Positions 16,009 through 25,294 of a stretch of 64,000 nt of DNA are shown here, piece after piece. The stretch is from positions 868,001-932,000 of the forward strand of contig NZ_JBLFEP010000001.1 of assembly GCF_047345415.1 (NCBI RefSeq). The letters are read 5' to 3'. Position 1 is the stretch's first letter. Every line of letters begins with the position of its first letter. This stretch comes from Maribacter_C sp947494565 (GTDB lineage: Bacteria > Bacteroidota > Bacteroidia > Flavobacteriales > Flavobacteriaceae). Below the pieces are notes generated by a model. That model was not told the DNA's origin. It did no database searches and saw nothing but the letters and a program-made list of their open reading frames with translations. A program made the translations under genes and the position numbers.

Positions 16009-17688
16009 TTATCCGGCGATACCCCATGTACTGAATACCCCCCATAATAGTAGTACAAGCGCCACTAATACAACGGTAAGTGTCATATCAGAAGACCACT
16101 TGAATACAGGTCTTTCCGCACGTTTTTTAAACGTAACCAGTTCTAACCGTTCTACCGGCTGTGCAGGGGTCATCTTGCTGACCATCATCAAAATCATCGC
16201 GCAAAAAAGGAATAGGAACAAGGCGAAGTGCAAGAAATTAATACCTAGAAATATTCCTAAAAATGAACCTTCTCCCACTACGATCGTTCCTTCATTCGCA
16301 AGAAATTCAGCAATTAATCTAAAAACCCCGATGACAAAGCCTACCCACAATGCCACAATAGCACCACGTGCATTAATCCATTTATAAAACAGACCGAAGA
16401 GAAAAACCGCGGCTATCGGTGGAGAAATATATGCTTGGATACTTTGGAGGTAATGAAAAATTCCGCCTCCCATAAGCGCTTTCATAAAAGGAATCCATCC
16501 AAGGCTGACCACCACCAATACTACCGTTGCCAATCGGCCAAAACGGACCAGGTCTTTTTGATTGGCGTTCGGTCTATACTTTTGATAGAAATCGATGGTG
16601 AGTAGTGTCGAACTCGAATTAAAGGCTGAAGAAAGGGAACTCATCAGCGCTGCCAATAACCCGGCAATGGCCAAGCCTTTTAATCCTGTTGGCAAAAATC
16701 CGTTGATCATGGCCGGTAAAGCCTGATCGGCATTATCCATTGAAAACTCAATTGCTCCTTCTTGTAAAAGGGCATAGGCGATTACACCGGGAATAAAAAA
16801 GATAAATACGGGAAGTAACTTCAAATATCCTGCAAAAAGGGCTCCTTTTCTTGCGTTGTTGATATCTTTGGCCGAAAGGGTTCGCTGTACAATATATTGG
16901 TCGGTACACCAATACCAAACCCCCAAAATAGGAGCCCCGAACAACATACCCGTCCAAGGGTACTCTGTATCGGACATTGGTCGCCAAAGATTAAAAAACT
17001 GTGCTGTAGGTGGATTGCCTTCTTGAGCCGCGGCCGTTGTGATTACCGCTATCATATGGTCCCAGCCGCCCAGTGCATACAAGCCAAATACGGTTACCGC
17101 AATGGTACCCAAGAGCAAAATAAAGGCTTGTACCATATCCGTGTAGATTACGGCCTTGAGTCCACCCAAAACCGTATAGAATCCCGTCGCAACAACGGTG
17201 ACTATGGCGCCGGTCCAAAAAGGAACACCGACGGTTTCGAAAACCAAGGCTCCTGCAAAAATGATAAGGGATATTTTAGTAATCACATACGCTAAAATGG
17301 AAATTACGGAGAGGTAACTTCTACACGCTTTAGAATAACGTTTTTCAAGAAATTCGGGCATGGTATATACTCCAGAACGTAAATAAAAGGGAACAAAGAC
17401 CCATCCCAAAAGAATTAGAACCAAAGAGGCGATTATCTCAAAATTCGCCATGGGCATATTGCCCCGTGCACCCGCGCCGGAAACCCCCAAAATAATCTCC
17501 GATCCGATATTCGATGCAAATAACGATGCCCCGATAACAAGCCAGCCCGAGTTCTTCCCAGCGAGAAAATAATCGACCGCTCCGCCTGAATCCGATTTGG
17601 TTTTTGATGCCCACTGGGCAATCCATAAGATAATTCCAAAATAGACAAGGATAATGGCAATATCCCAAAAACTAAGGCTTGATAGCAT
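16009..17688 (-). CDS. Sodium:solute symporter (SSS/SLC5 family)
   Basis: A 559-residue membrane protein with about 14 predicted helices. SSS features include YFLAGKNSGW in the first loop, the SNIGSE segment and LAALMSSLSSAFNSSSTL, a Na+-site-like Ser-rich helix. It resembles the sugar-type SGLT branch common in Bacteroidota. It is 34 bases downstream of the PhyH dioxygenase and 16 bases upstream of the SDR, and would import the substrate of this operon. Specificity (sugar, polyol or other) is unknown. Confidence 0.87.
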   Translation of the reverse strand: MLSSLSFWDIAIILVYFGIILWIAQWASKTKSDSGGAVDYFLAGKNSGWLVIGASLFASNIGSEIILGVSGAGARGNMPMANFEIIASLVLILLGWVFVPFYLRSGVYTMPEFLEKRYSKACRSYLSVISILAYVITKISLIIFAGALVFETVGVPFWTGAIVTVVATGFYTVLGGLKAVIYTDMVQAFILLLGTIAVTVFGLYALGGWDHMIAVITTAAAQEGNPPTAQFFNLWRPMSDTEYPWTGMLFGAPILGVWYWCTDQYIVQRTLSAKDINNARKGALFAGYLKLLPVFIFFIPGVIAYALLQEGAIEFSMDNADQALPAMINGFLPTGLKGLAIAGLLAALMSSLSSAFNSSSTLLTIDFYQKYRPNANQKDLVRFGRLATVVLVVVSLGWIPFMKALMGGGIFHYLQSIQAYISPPIAAVFLFGLFYKWINARGAIVALWVGFVIGVFRLIAEFLANEGTIVVGEGSFLGIFLGINFLHFALFLFLFCAMILMMVSKMTPAQPVERLELVTFKKRAERPVFKWSSDMTLTVVLVALVLLLWGVFSTWGIAG

Positions 17689-17722
17689 ACGATGGTTGGT
17701 TTTTATAGTGGTTTACTCTGAA

Positions 17723-18697
17723 TTACCAATTCTCCAAACCTAAGAGTTTTTTACCCAATTCAGTGAGCTCGGCCGTATCGTATTTGGTTTGCTCCCAATT
17801 TCTCGGATCACCTGGAAAAGCATAGCCTTCAGGGGCGATGCGGTTTTTCCATGAATTGATACGCCATTTACGCAATTCTTCATTGTCTTCTTCTGCAGGC
17901 ATCATTGAAATGTATTGCGCGATACGTACTTTATCCTTTGATTTATTAGGGCGAATGCCATGGGGTTCCGTACTATTGAAAATCAGCAAATCGCCAGCTT
18001 CCATCTTCACTTTTACGATTTTATCTTCCAAGTCGGTAATATCGGGTTGAAAGTGATCACGATCTTCGGGTTGGGTCAACTTCCAAGTATCATAATTTCG
18101 ATAGAGCCAAGGAATGCATTGAAAGCCACCCATGTTTTCATCGGTTTGATCTGCCAAGGCCAACACACCTTGCACATTTTGCGGCTTGGTTTCCGGATCA
18201 TAATCCCAATGGATAAAGCCTTTTTTATCTACCCCCGGTGGCAGCGGAAAATTCAAATTGGCCCTGTCAATGGTAACCCATAGTTTCTCGGTACCCCACA
18301 CATCGACGAAAGCATCATAGACCCGTTGCATTTGACGATTATTCCAAAGATGTTGGTTATTATAGACTTCGACCATACCCGTACCCGTTAGTTCTTTCAT
18401 TTTCATTTCGGCCCTTGCGGGCGCATACCAAGTCTCGGGGTCGTTGGGGTCTTTTTCATCAAATTCCCATAAGAAATCGGCAGTAGCTTTTGCTTGGTTT
18501 TTAGGAAGGGCATTCTTGATTACAATGTACCCATTGTGTATCCAGAAATTCCAATCTTCCTCGCTCAATACACGTAATGGTTTTCCATTGGAACGATTGT
18601 TTAAGTTGATCTTACTACTGGTAGCGGTCGAGGGGTTTCCAGGAATTTCTTCGTGGGCCTTATTGGCCATTTCAATTTTACTTTTCGTCTGTTGCAT
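17723..18697 (-). CDS. Phytanoyl-CoA dioxygenase (PhyH) family Fe(II)/2-oxoglutarate oxygenase
   Basis: A 324-residue enzyme from ATG 18697. The frame extends to 18760, but Met22 of that frame is the more usual start. The Fe(II) facial triad is visible as HWD (His163, Asp165) and a distal His246 in EPHGIR; Arg258 in DKVRIAQY is the likely 2-oxoglutarate anchor. The family hydroxylates varied small molecules, not only phytanoyl-CoA. It is the first gene of the operon PhyH-symporter-SDR-Dabb, divergent from an AraC regulator, which points to a catabolic or osmolyte pathway (inference). Confidence 0.85.
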   Translation of the reverse strand: MQQTKSKIEMANKAHEEIPGNPSTATSSKINLNNRSNGKPLRVLSEEDWNFWIHNGYIVIKNALPKNQAKATADFLWEFDEKDPNDPETWYAPARAEMKMKELTGTGMVEVYNNQHLWNNRQMQRVYDAFVDVWGTEKLWVTIDRANLNFPLPPGVDKKGFIHWDYDPETKPQNVQGVLALADQTDENMGGFQCIPWLYRNYDTWKLTQPEDRDHFQPDITDLEDKIVKVKMEAGDLLIFNSTEPHGIRPNKSKDKVRIAQYISMMPAEEDNEELRKWRINSWKNRIAPEGYAFPGDPRNWEQTKYDTAELTELGKKLLGLENW

Positions 18698-18818
18698 AGC
18701 TTCGTACTTTAAATTCGATGATGTAAAACTACTTCCGTTCCAAGGCTTTTTCAACCTCAATATTGATACAAATTTGAACTATATTGATATTTTAGAACCA
18801 TAAATTACCAATTTAGGC

Positions 18819-18826
18819 TAATTTTG
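18819..18826 (+). promoter_or_regulatory. Candidate -7 element of the AraC gene at 18843
   Basis: TAATTTTG is an exact TAnnTTTG match 16 bases before the GTG start, leaving a very short leader. The intergenic space is shared with the divergent PhyH operon. Confidence 0.4.
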
Positions 18827-18842
18827 TCTTTTAATACTGTTT

Positions 18843-19697
18843 GTGAAAATACAATTAGAAAGCATATCACCGGCATCAAAAAGTCCGTTTCGGTTGTTAC
18901 ACGACCCGAAATTGAACCACTTGTTCTATTGGCATTTTCATCCGGAATTTGAATTGGTATACATTGAAGGGGCCAGTGCCACACGTCATGTTGGAGATCA
19001 TATTTCCCAATTTTCGGATAGCGACCTTGTATTGATCGGTTCGAATATTCCGCATTTAAATTTCGACCATGGGGTGACCACTTCCTATCGCAAAGAGGTC
19101 TTGCACATCAAGCCATTTTTTAGAGAGGATTTCGTATCACAATTTCCTGAATTACAAAGTCTGGAGCGCTTACTTGAACTTTCGAAATACGGGTTGGCCT
19201 TTTCCGGTAAGACCAAGGTCGAAGTCGGTGTACTTCTAAAAAGGCTATATCGCCTCCAACCCTTTGAATTTTTTATGCAATCGCTTGACATCTTAAAGAA
19301 GCTCGCCCAAAGCGGGGAGTTCGAATTGCTTCACAGCAAACCCTATATCAATCGATATCGCAAAAAAGAACAAGACCGTATTCGGCAAATCTATGCTCTT
19401 GTAGATGAGCGCTATCAGGGTAAGATTACAGTGGAGGAAGTGGCTTCACTCTCAAATTTGACCAAACCTGCCTTTTGTAGGTATTTCAAAAAAGCTACGG
19501 GTACCACCTTTATCGGGTTTTTAAATCAATATCGTATCAGCCAAGCCAAACGGCTTTTACTTTTGGGGAAAAACATAGGAGAGACTTGCTTTTCCTGTGG
19601 CTTCGAAAGTCTCTCGTATTTCAACCGGACTTTTAAAAAAGTGACCGGTGAGAATCCTTCCGAATTTAAAAAAAGACACTTGGGCCACAACCCGTAG
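18843..19697 (+). CDS. AraC-family transcriptional regulator (cupin N-terminus)
   Basis: A 284-residue regulator starting at GTG. The N-terminal cupin contains HWHFHPEFELVYIEG near residues 30-45, typical of sugar-sensing AraC proteins. The C-terminal double HTH includes LTKPAFCRYFKKATG and the closing NPSEFKK. It is transcribed divergently from the PhyH-symporter-SDR-Dabb operon across about 145 bases, so it is the likely regulator of that operon. Confidence 0.9.
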   Translation: MKIQLESISPASKSPFRLLHDPKLNHLFYWHFHPEFELVYIEGASATRHVGDHISQFSDSDLVLIGSNIPHLNFDHGVTTSYRKEVLHIKPFFREDFVSQFPELQSLERLLELSKYGLAFSGKTKVEVGVLLKRLYRLQPFEFFMQSLDILKKLAQSGEFELLHSKPYINRYRKKEQDRIRQIYALVDERYQGKITVEEVASLSNLTKPAFCRYFKKATGTTFIGFLNQYRISQAKRLLLLGKNIGETCFSCGFESLSYFNRTFKKVTGENPSEFKKRHLGHNP

Positions 19698-19779
19698 TTG
19701 AAGTTGGTATGCAAAAAGTGAATGGAAATCGCTATGGGCGAATTCGTTGGCGTCCATCAGGATATCGCAATCTTGAAAA

Positions 19780-19816
19780 GAAAAAACCCCTTGACATTTC
19801 TGTTCAAGGGGCTTTC
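19780..19816. terminator. Bidirectional terminator
   Basis: Stem CCCCTTGACA (19787-19796) with TGTTCAAGGGG (19801-19811), one bulged base. On the minus strand it is followed by GGTTTTTTCTTTTC, a good U-tract. It separates the AraC gene from the convergent lipoprotein gene. Confidence 0.6.
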
Positions 19817-19885
19817 TAACTAAATAACCAACCAAAAAATCTTTATTTCAGTTACGCTCAACGCGCGTAAGCTGGTTTTATACTG

Positions 19886-20800
19886 TTATTTTTTTCTCTT
19901 TCGTTCTACCTTCATGGTAGGATTCGAAATCTTCGTTCTTTTCCTCGCGGTTGAATTTTTACCGGATTTTAAGTACTGCTGATATCCTCTTCCTCTAAAT
20001 TCATATACCGTCTCACTAGATGGATGATACAGCTCGATTGTACTATCATTAATAACGTACAGTTCAAAGTAATCATTGCCCATAGAATCGTAAGCAAGTG
20101 TTAAAGTTTTGAGCGTTTCATCGTTTTCTACGTCATATACCTGATAATCTCCCTCAAAATCCCACTGTAAATTGGAGATAGGCGTTCCATTGGCGTCAAT
20201 CGACGATCTAAAGAAGGTCGGGTTGAATTGTAGAAAATTCTCATTATCGAACTCATTCAGCGCACCTGTCTCACTTGTAAATATCTTTTCCCAAGCGTCG
20301 TACTCTTGAAGAAAGTAATTGATGTTATCATAAAATACAAAGTCATAGTCGAAATTACCGGTTTGATACCCGTTCAAGAAATAGGATGTTCCTGAACGTT
20401 GATCACGTAACTCAATCGTATTTCCATTGACAGCAAAAACATCCAATAACCACAGACCATCGATATCATGATCGATTTCTACAGTGCCCCGTAACGTACC
20501 ATAACTTCCGACATCTATTCCGAACCCGTTACCGGTCTTGCCCAGGCCTACTATATTATTGTTCGCATATATAATACCGTCAATAAATGAAATGGTAAAC
20601 GCTCTTTGTAGAAAAGGTACTTCTCCATTTCCGGTGGTCGCATTAATATCAACATACCACAGATCAAACGACTGTAAGACCTGATCGGTGTTGAATGCGG
20701 ATTCTTCAATGAAATCATCTTGTACTATGGTTTCTACATAGCATGAAGTCATTAGAAATACCAGTCCTAAAAGTGTGAAGAGTAGTTTTGTCCGTTTCAT
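19886..20800 (-). CDS. Hypothetical lipoprotein with two similar halves and a basic tail
   Basis: A 304-residue lipoprotein (lipobox MTSC, Cys20). The body seems to be two related beta-rich halves: NGNTIELRDQRSGTSYFLNGYQ ends the first and NDSTIELYHPSSETVYEF the second, each preceded by a comparable strand pattern (LLDVFAV / YFELYVI). The last 27 residues are strongly basic (RKRTK, ERKRKK). The layout suggests two small barrel or lipocalin-like modules, but I recognise no named family. It is flanked by a bidirectional terminator and by the divergent gpsA gene. Confidence 0.75.
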   Translation of the reverse strand: MKRTKLLFTLLGLVFLMTSCYVETIVQDDFIEESAFNTDQVLQSFDLWYVDINATTGNGEVPFLQRAFTISFIDGIIYANNNIVGLGKTGNGFGIDVGSYGTLRGTVEIDHDIDGLWLLDVFAVNGNTIELRDQRSGTSYFLNGYQTGNFDYDFVFYDNINYFLQEYDAWEKIFTSETGALNEFDNENFLQFNPTFFRSSIDANGTPISNLQWDFEGDYQVYDVENDETLKTLTLAYDSMGNDYFELYVINDSTIELYHPSSETVYEFRGRGYQQYLKSGKNSTARKRTKISNPTMKVERKRKK

Positions 20801-20898
20801 AATGCTCGATTTACGATTCGTATATCAAATATCAATTCTTATGCCGTTTTTTTAACTATCTGATAAACAGTGCTTAAGGTTAGGGTTTTTTTAATTGC

Positions 20899-20906
20899 TA
20901 GTTTTG
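20899..20906 (+). promoter_or_regulatory. Candidate -7 element of gpsA
   Basis: TAGTTTTG matches TAnnTTTG exactly, 29 bases before the gpsA ATG. The -33 region has no clear TTG. Confidence 0.4.
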
Positions 20907-20935
20907 TAGCCTGATTTAAATGTTATATAGAACGG

Positions 20936-21925
20936 ATGGTATTTGGAGTTTTAGGTGGAGGAAGCTGGGCAACCGCGATTGTAAAAATGCTTGCTGAAAA
21001 TCAAGAGGAAGTGCGTTGGTATATGCGAAATTCAGAAGCGGTTTCATATATAAAAAAGGAAAAACACAATCCGAAATATCTGAGTTCTGTAGAATTTCAT
21101 ACCGAACAGTTGCAGTTGACCGACGATATGAACGCGGTGGTACAACATTCGGATGTCCTTATTTTTGCGATTCCTTCCGCTTTTTTACATCGCGAGCTGC
21201 AAAAGCTAACGGTCTCGTTGGAAAACAAGATTATCTTTTCGGCCATTAAGGGAATCGTACCTGAAACGGGACTTATTGTTGGAGAACATTTTCACGAACA
21301 ATATCACATCCCTTTTGAGAATATCGGGGTTATCACAGGACCTTGTCATGCTGAAGAGGTTGCTTTGGAGCGCCTCTCCTATTTGACCATTGCCTGCGCC
21401 GACCAAGATAAAGCGAAATTGGTTGCTGATAACCTCAGCAGTCATTATATCAAAACCAAAATCTCGGATGATATCATCGGGACGGAATATGCTGCCATGC
21501 TGAAGAACATCTATGCCCTTGCTGCCGGCATCTATCATGGTTTGGGCTACGGTGATAACTTTCAAAGTGTCTTGATGAGCAATGCGATTCGCGAAATGAA
21601 GCGTTATATCAAACGTGTACATAAGATGAAGCGTAATATCAATAATTCTGCTTACCTCGGTGATTTATTGGTCACCGGATACTCTACCTTCAGTCGAAAT
21701 CGCATGTTCGGTAACATGATCGGGAAGGGATATACCGTAAAGAGTGCGCAGATGGAAATGAAAATGGTGGCCGAAGGCTATTATGCCGCCAAAACGGCCT
21801 ATGAGCAAAAGACGAAATTCGACAAAAAAGTACAGACCCCTATTATTGATGCCGTGTATTCTGTCTTATATGAACGAGGAAATGTGAAGCAAGTCTTTAA
21901 GGACTTGACAAATAAGTTGGATTAA
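20936..21925 (+). CDS. gpsA: NAD(P)H-dependent glycerol-3-phosphate dehydrogenase
   Basis: A 329-residue cytoplasmic enzyme that reduces dihydroxyacetone phosphate to sn-glycerol 3-phosphate for phospholipid synthesis. The N-terminal Rossmann motif is GVLGGGSWATA (residues 4-14). The conserved GPCHAEEV and AAMLKNIYALAAGI segments (the latter with the catalytic Lys) are present, and the length is normal for GpsA. It converges on glpD, which catalyses the reverse oxidation, with about 60 bases between them. Confidence 0.93.
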   Translation: MVFGVLGGGSWATAIVKMLAENQEEVRWYMRNSEAVSYIKKEKHNPKYLSSVEFHTEQLQLTDDMNAVVQHSDVLIFAIPSAFLHRELQKLTVSLENKIIFSAIKGIVPETGLIVGEHFHEQYHIPFENIGVITGPCHAEEVALERLSYLTIACADQDKAKLVADNLSSHYIKTKISDDIIGTEYAAMLKNIYALAAGIYHGLGYGDNFQSVLMSNAIREMKRYIKRVHKMKRNINNSAYLGDLLVTGYSTFSRNRMFGNMIGKGYTVKSAQMEMKMVAEGYYAAKTAYEQKTKFDKKVQTPIIDAVYSVLYERGNVKQVFKDLTNKLD

Positions 21926-21987
21926 CTATTTCAGTAATACGTTCCGAGCAAGTAGTATTCAAAGAGAACCCAATTTTCCGAAATAGA

Positions 21988-23643
21988 TTATACCCGCTCC
22001 ATTGAAAAGTTGGAATGTTCTTTCAACTCCCTGTTCAATTCTTCGCGCCATTCCAATACTTGAGCTTCATCGGCTCCGTACTCGGCCTTAAATTCGCCCA
22101 AAATGGGTTCCATCAAGGAGCGAAGGCCATCGATATCAAAATACAAGCGCCCCGTTCTGCGAATAAAGAAATCCATTGGGTTTTGTACCATTTCATAATC
22201 GATTCCGAACTTGAGCTCCGCCTTTGCCAAACGCAGATAATTATCGGTATCCGTTAATGTGGCGTAAGTATCCAGAATCAGTTCGGTCTGCTTTCCGTAG
22301 TTCGTGACCAAAAACCAGGCATCATGTTCTGTAAAACCTTCGGTTTTGATGCGTTCATAGACCGCAGTGATATACTTTTTAACGTGCTTGAATTTTTTAA
22401 AATCTACATTTCCGGCCAACGGAATTTCATCGGTATGACATTCTTTTAGCTTCTTCTCATGCTCTTCTTCCATTTTTTTGGCAATACGATCGACCACGCG
22501 CTCCGCCATTTTACGATAGCCTGTAAGTTTACCCCCGGCGATACTGATCAAACCGGTATCGGAGGTAAAGATCTCATCCTTTCGTGACAGTTCCGAGGCC
22601 GATTTTCCTTCTTCGTGTATCAAAGGCCGTAATCCGGCCCACGAGGAGATGATATCCTCCATTTCCAAATTGATCTTCGGAAACATATTATTGACTGCGG
22701 AGAGCAAATAAATAGCATCGGCCAGATCAGTGCGTACGTGATCTTTGTCCAAATTGAAATTAGTATCGGTCGTACCCACGTAAGTCACTTTTCCTCTCGG
22801 AATAGCGAACATCATTCGCCCATCGGGAATGTCAAAATACACCGACTGCTTTACGGGTAGTTTTTCTTTGGGAAATACCAAATGTACCCCTTTCGTCAGG
22901 TGTAGGCGTTTTCCCTTCTTTGAATTGTTCACTGTTCGAAGCTCATCTACCCAAGGGCCTGCGGCGCTAATGACGTATTTGGTCTTGATGGTAAAATCTT
23001 TTCCTGAAAGCATATCCTTTACCTTTACTCCGGAGATTTTTTCATCGGTGTATTCAAAATCCTCTACCGAAGCGTAATTTAATGCCTCAGCACCAAAGCG
23101 TAAACTCGTCTTGATATTCTCAATAGTCAATCGGGCATCGTCCGTACGGTATTCCGCATAATACCCGGCCCCTTTCAATATTTTCTTGGGCAGCAAAGGC
23201 TCTAACTTCAAAGCTTCTTTCTTTTCGAGCATCTTGCGCTTATCGTCACCGGTAACCTGGGCCAAGATGTCATATACTTTCAGCCCGATAGAGGTCAACC
23301 ATTTACCGTAGGAGCCGTTTTCGATCAATGGCAATAACATTTTTTCCGGAAGGACCAGATGCGGTGCCAGTTTATGAACAATGGCCCGCTCGGAGCCTAC
23401 CTCTTTTACAAGCCAGAAATCGAACTGTTTCAAATACCGCAACCCCCCATGGATAAGCTTGGTAGACTTGCTACTGGTACCCGAGGCAAAATCATTTTTC
23501 TCGACCAGGGCCACTTTCAACCCTCGGGAAGCCGCATCCAAGGCGATTCCACCACCGGTTATTCCACCGCCGATAACGACCAGGTCATAGTCTTCCTTAG
23601 CTAACTTGGCGATTGTTTTCTTTCTGTCTTGATTTGAGAACAT
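21988..23643 (-). CDS. glpD: FAD-dependent glycerol-3-phosphate dehydrogenase
   Basis: A 551-residue flavoprotein from ATG 23643 (a GTG four codons upstream is possible). FAD motif VIGGGITGGGIALDAASRG, SSKSTKLIHGGLRYL, and the C-terminal DAO-C domain are all recognisable. It oxidises sn-glycerol 3-phosphate to dihydroxyacetone phosphate and passes electrons to quinone at the membrane. It lies downstream of glpK on the same strand, with a strong hairpin in the intergenic gap. Together they form the glycerol catabolic route. Confidence 0.93.
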   Translation of the reverse strand: MFSNQDRKKTIAKLAKEDYDLVVIGGGITGGGIALDAASRGLKVALVEKNDFASGTSSKSTKLIHGGLRYLKQFDFWLVKEVGSERAIVHKLAPHLVLPEKMLLPLIENGSYGKWLTSIGLKVYDILAQVTGDDKRKMLEKKEALKLEPLLPKKILKGAGYYAEYRTDDARLTIENIKTSLRFGAEALNYASVEDFEYTDEKISGVKVKDMLSGKDFTIKTKYVISAAGPWVDELRTVNNSKKGKRLHLTKGVHLVFPKEKLPVKQSVYFDIPDGRMMFAIPRGKVTYVGTTDTNFNLDKDHVRTDLADAIYLLSAVNNMFPKINLEMEDIISSWAGLRPLIHEEGKSASELSRKDEIFTSDTGLISIAGGKLTGYRKMAERVVDRIAKKMEEEHEKKLKECHTDEIPLAGNVDFKKFKHVKKYITAVYERIKTEGFTEHDAWFLVTNYGKQTELILDTYATLTDTDNYLRLAKAELKFGIDYEMVQNPMDFFIRRTGRLYFDIDGLRSLMEPILGEFKAEYGADEAQVLEWREELNRELKEHSNFSMERV

Positions 23644-23672
23644 TCTTTTTTCCACAGCTATTTTATATTTTT

Positions 23673-23708
23673 AAAGTCCCCTGCTCAACGAAGCGTATAG
23701 GGGACTTT
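23673..23708 (-). other. Perfect 10-bp hairpin between glpK and glpD
   Basis: AAAGTCCCCT (23673-23682) pairs perfectly with AGGGGACTTT (23699-23708) around a 16-base loop. On the minus (transcribed) strand the hairpin is followed by A-rich sequence, not a U-run, so it is unlikely to be a simple terminator. It could stabilise the glpK mRNA end or set the ratio of glpK to glpD expression. The plus strand has a T-rich run after it but no upstream gene. Confidence 0.6.
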
Positions 23709-23738
23709 TACTTTTTAAACTCGTTGGTTCAACGTTTC

Positions 23739-25220
23739 TTATACTTCTTCCCAGCCCTTGGTCCGCGCTACGGCTTTTTGCCACTTTTCATACAATCGTT
23801 TTCGTTTGACACGATCGAATGTCGGCTTGAAAATGCGGTTCATGGGCCGGTTTTGATCGACATCTTCCTGTTTCCAAAGCCCGACCTGTATTCCGGCTAA
23901 AAATGCGGCCCCCATGGCGGTAGACTCAATGACCTCGGGTCGGTGTACTTCTGTATCCAAGATATCGGCTTGAAACTGCATCAAATGATTGTTTGCACAG
24001 GCCCCTCCATCAACTCGAAGATTTTCAAGCTGAATGCCCGAATCGTCTTCCATGGCCTTTAGGATATCCTTGGTCTGATAGGCTAACGACTCTAAGGTTG
24101 CCTTGGCTAGATGGGCCTTGCCCGTATCTCGGGTCAATCCGAAAACCGCACCGCGAGCGTACATATCCCAATACGGTGCTCCCAAACCTGCAAAGGCCGG
24201 AACGACATAGACCGGATTTTCACCCTCCACCGAGTCGGCCAAGGCTTCCGTTTCGCGCGCGTCTTGTATCAGCTCTAATCCATCACGCAACCATTGCACG
24301 GCAGCACCCGCAATAAATATACTTCCCTCTAGCGCATATACTACTTTTCCATCGAGTCCGTAACCGATCGTGGTGAGCAATCCATTTTTCGAGAACTGGG
24401 GGGTCGTACCCGTATTCATTAACATAAAACATCCTGTACCGTAGGTGTTTTTAGCGGTACCCTCAGCAAAACAGGCCTGACCAAAAAGAGCGGCCTGTTG
24501 ATCACCGGCGATACCGGCAATTGGAATTTGAACCCCGTCCAACTCATAATCGCCAAAATGATGGGCCGAAGGTTTGACTTCGGGCAACATACTCTTGGGA
24601 ATTCCCAAAAATTGGAGCAACTTGTCATCCCATTTCAGGTTGACGATATCATAAATCAACGTTCTTGAGGCGTTTGTATAATCGGTTACATGATTTGCTT
24701 TATTGGTCATGTTCCAAACCAACCAACTATCCACGGTACCCATTAAAAGATCGCCATTTTCGGCTTTTTCACGGGCACCTTCCACATTATCCAAAATCCA
24801 TTTGACCTTGGTTCCTGAAAAATACGAATCGATAACCAGTCCGGTAGTCTTACGAACATGTTCGGTAAGACCGCTTTGAGTCATATGCTCACAGATATCG
24901 GCCGTTCGTTTATCTTGCCAAACAATAGCATTATAGACAGGTTTGCCCGTATTCTTATCCCAAACGATCGCGGTTTCTCGTTGATTGGTGATTCCAATTG
25001 CCTTAATATCCGAAGCTTTCACTTGCTGCTCTTCGATCAATTGCGAAAGAACGCTCATTTGTGAATCTAGAATTTCCATCGCATCATGCTCTACCCACCC
25101 TGATTTCGGAAAAATCTGTTTGAATTCTTTCTGAACCATTCCTTGTATGTGTCCCTCTTGGTCAACAAGTAATGCCCTTGAGCTAGTAGTACCCTGATCT
25201 AACGAAATGATATATGACAT
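23739..25220 (-). CDS. glpK: Glycerol kinase
   Basis: A 493-residue FGGY-family kinase from ATG 25220 (MSYIISLDQGTTSSR). The frame extends 14 codons further, but that stretch has no family match. The phosphate motif DQGTTSSRA, the glycerol-binding GWVEHD, and YGTGCFMLMNTG are present. It phosphorylates glycerol to sn-glycerol 3-phosphate, which glpD downstream oxidises. No glycerol facilitator (glpF) is adjacent. A good promoter and a repeat-bearing leader lie upstream. Confidence 0.95.
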   Translation of the reverse strand: MSYIISLDQGTTSSRALLVDQEGHIQGMVQKEFKQIFPKSGWVEHDAMEILDSQMSVLSQLIEEQQVKASDIKAIGITNQRETAIVWDKNTGKPVYNAIVWQDKRTADICEHMTQSGLTEHVRKTTGLVIDSYFSGTKVKWILDNVEGAREKAENGDLLMGTVDSWLVWNMTNKANHVTDYTNASRTLIYDIVNLKWDDKLLQFLGIPKSMLPEVKPSAHHFGDYELDGVQIPIAGIAGDQQAALFGQACFAEGTAKNTYGTGCFMLMNTGTTPQFSKNGLLTTIGYGLDGKVVYALEGSIFIAGAAVQWLRDGLELIQDARETEALADSVEGENPVYVVPAFAGLGAPYWDMYARGAVFGLTRDTGKAHLAKATLESLAYQTKDILKAMEDDSGIQLENLRVDGGACANNHLMQFQADILDTEVHRPEVIESTAMGAAFLAGIQVGLWKQEDVDQNRPMNRIFKPTFDRVKRKRLYEKWQKAVARTKGWEEV

Positions 25221-25254
25221 GAAGCTATTTTTTAGGCTACCAATATACATATAA

Positions 25255-25284
25255 AGTAGCATATAGTAGCATATAGTAGCATAG
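25255..25284 (-). repeat. Three tandem 10-bp repeats in the glpK leader
   Basis: The unit AGTAGCATAT occurs three times in a row (the last ends in AG instead of AT). The repeats lie between the predicted glpK transcription start (near 25288) and its ATG (25220), so they are transcribed. They may be a copy-number-variable element or a protein-binding site. Confidence 0.75.
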
Positions 25285-25294
25285 TGATGGATAT

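Noticed and set aside
15993..16058. N-terminal extension of the SDR protein
   Set aside because: It overlaps the end of the symporter gene and encodes a Tyr/Gly-rich stretch absent from SDRs; ATG 15992 gives the normal start.
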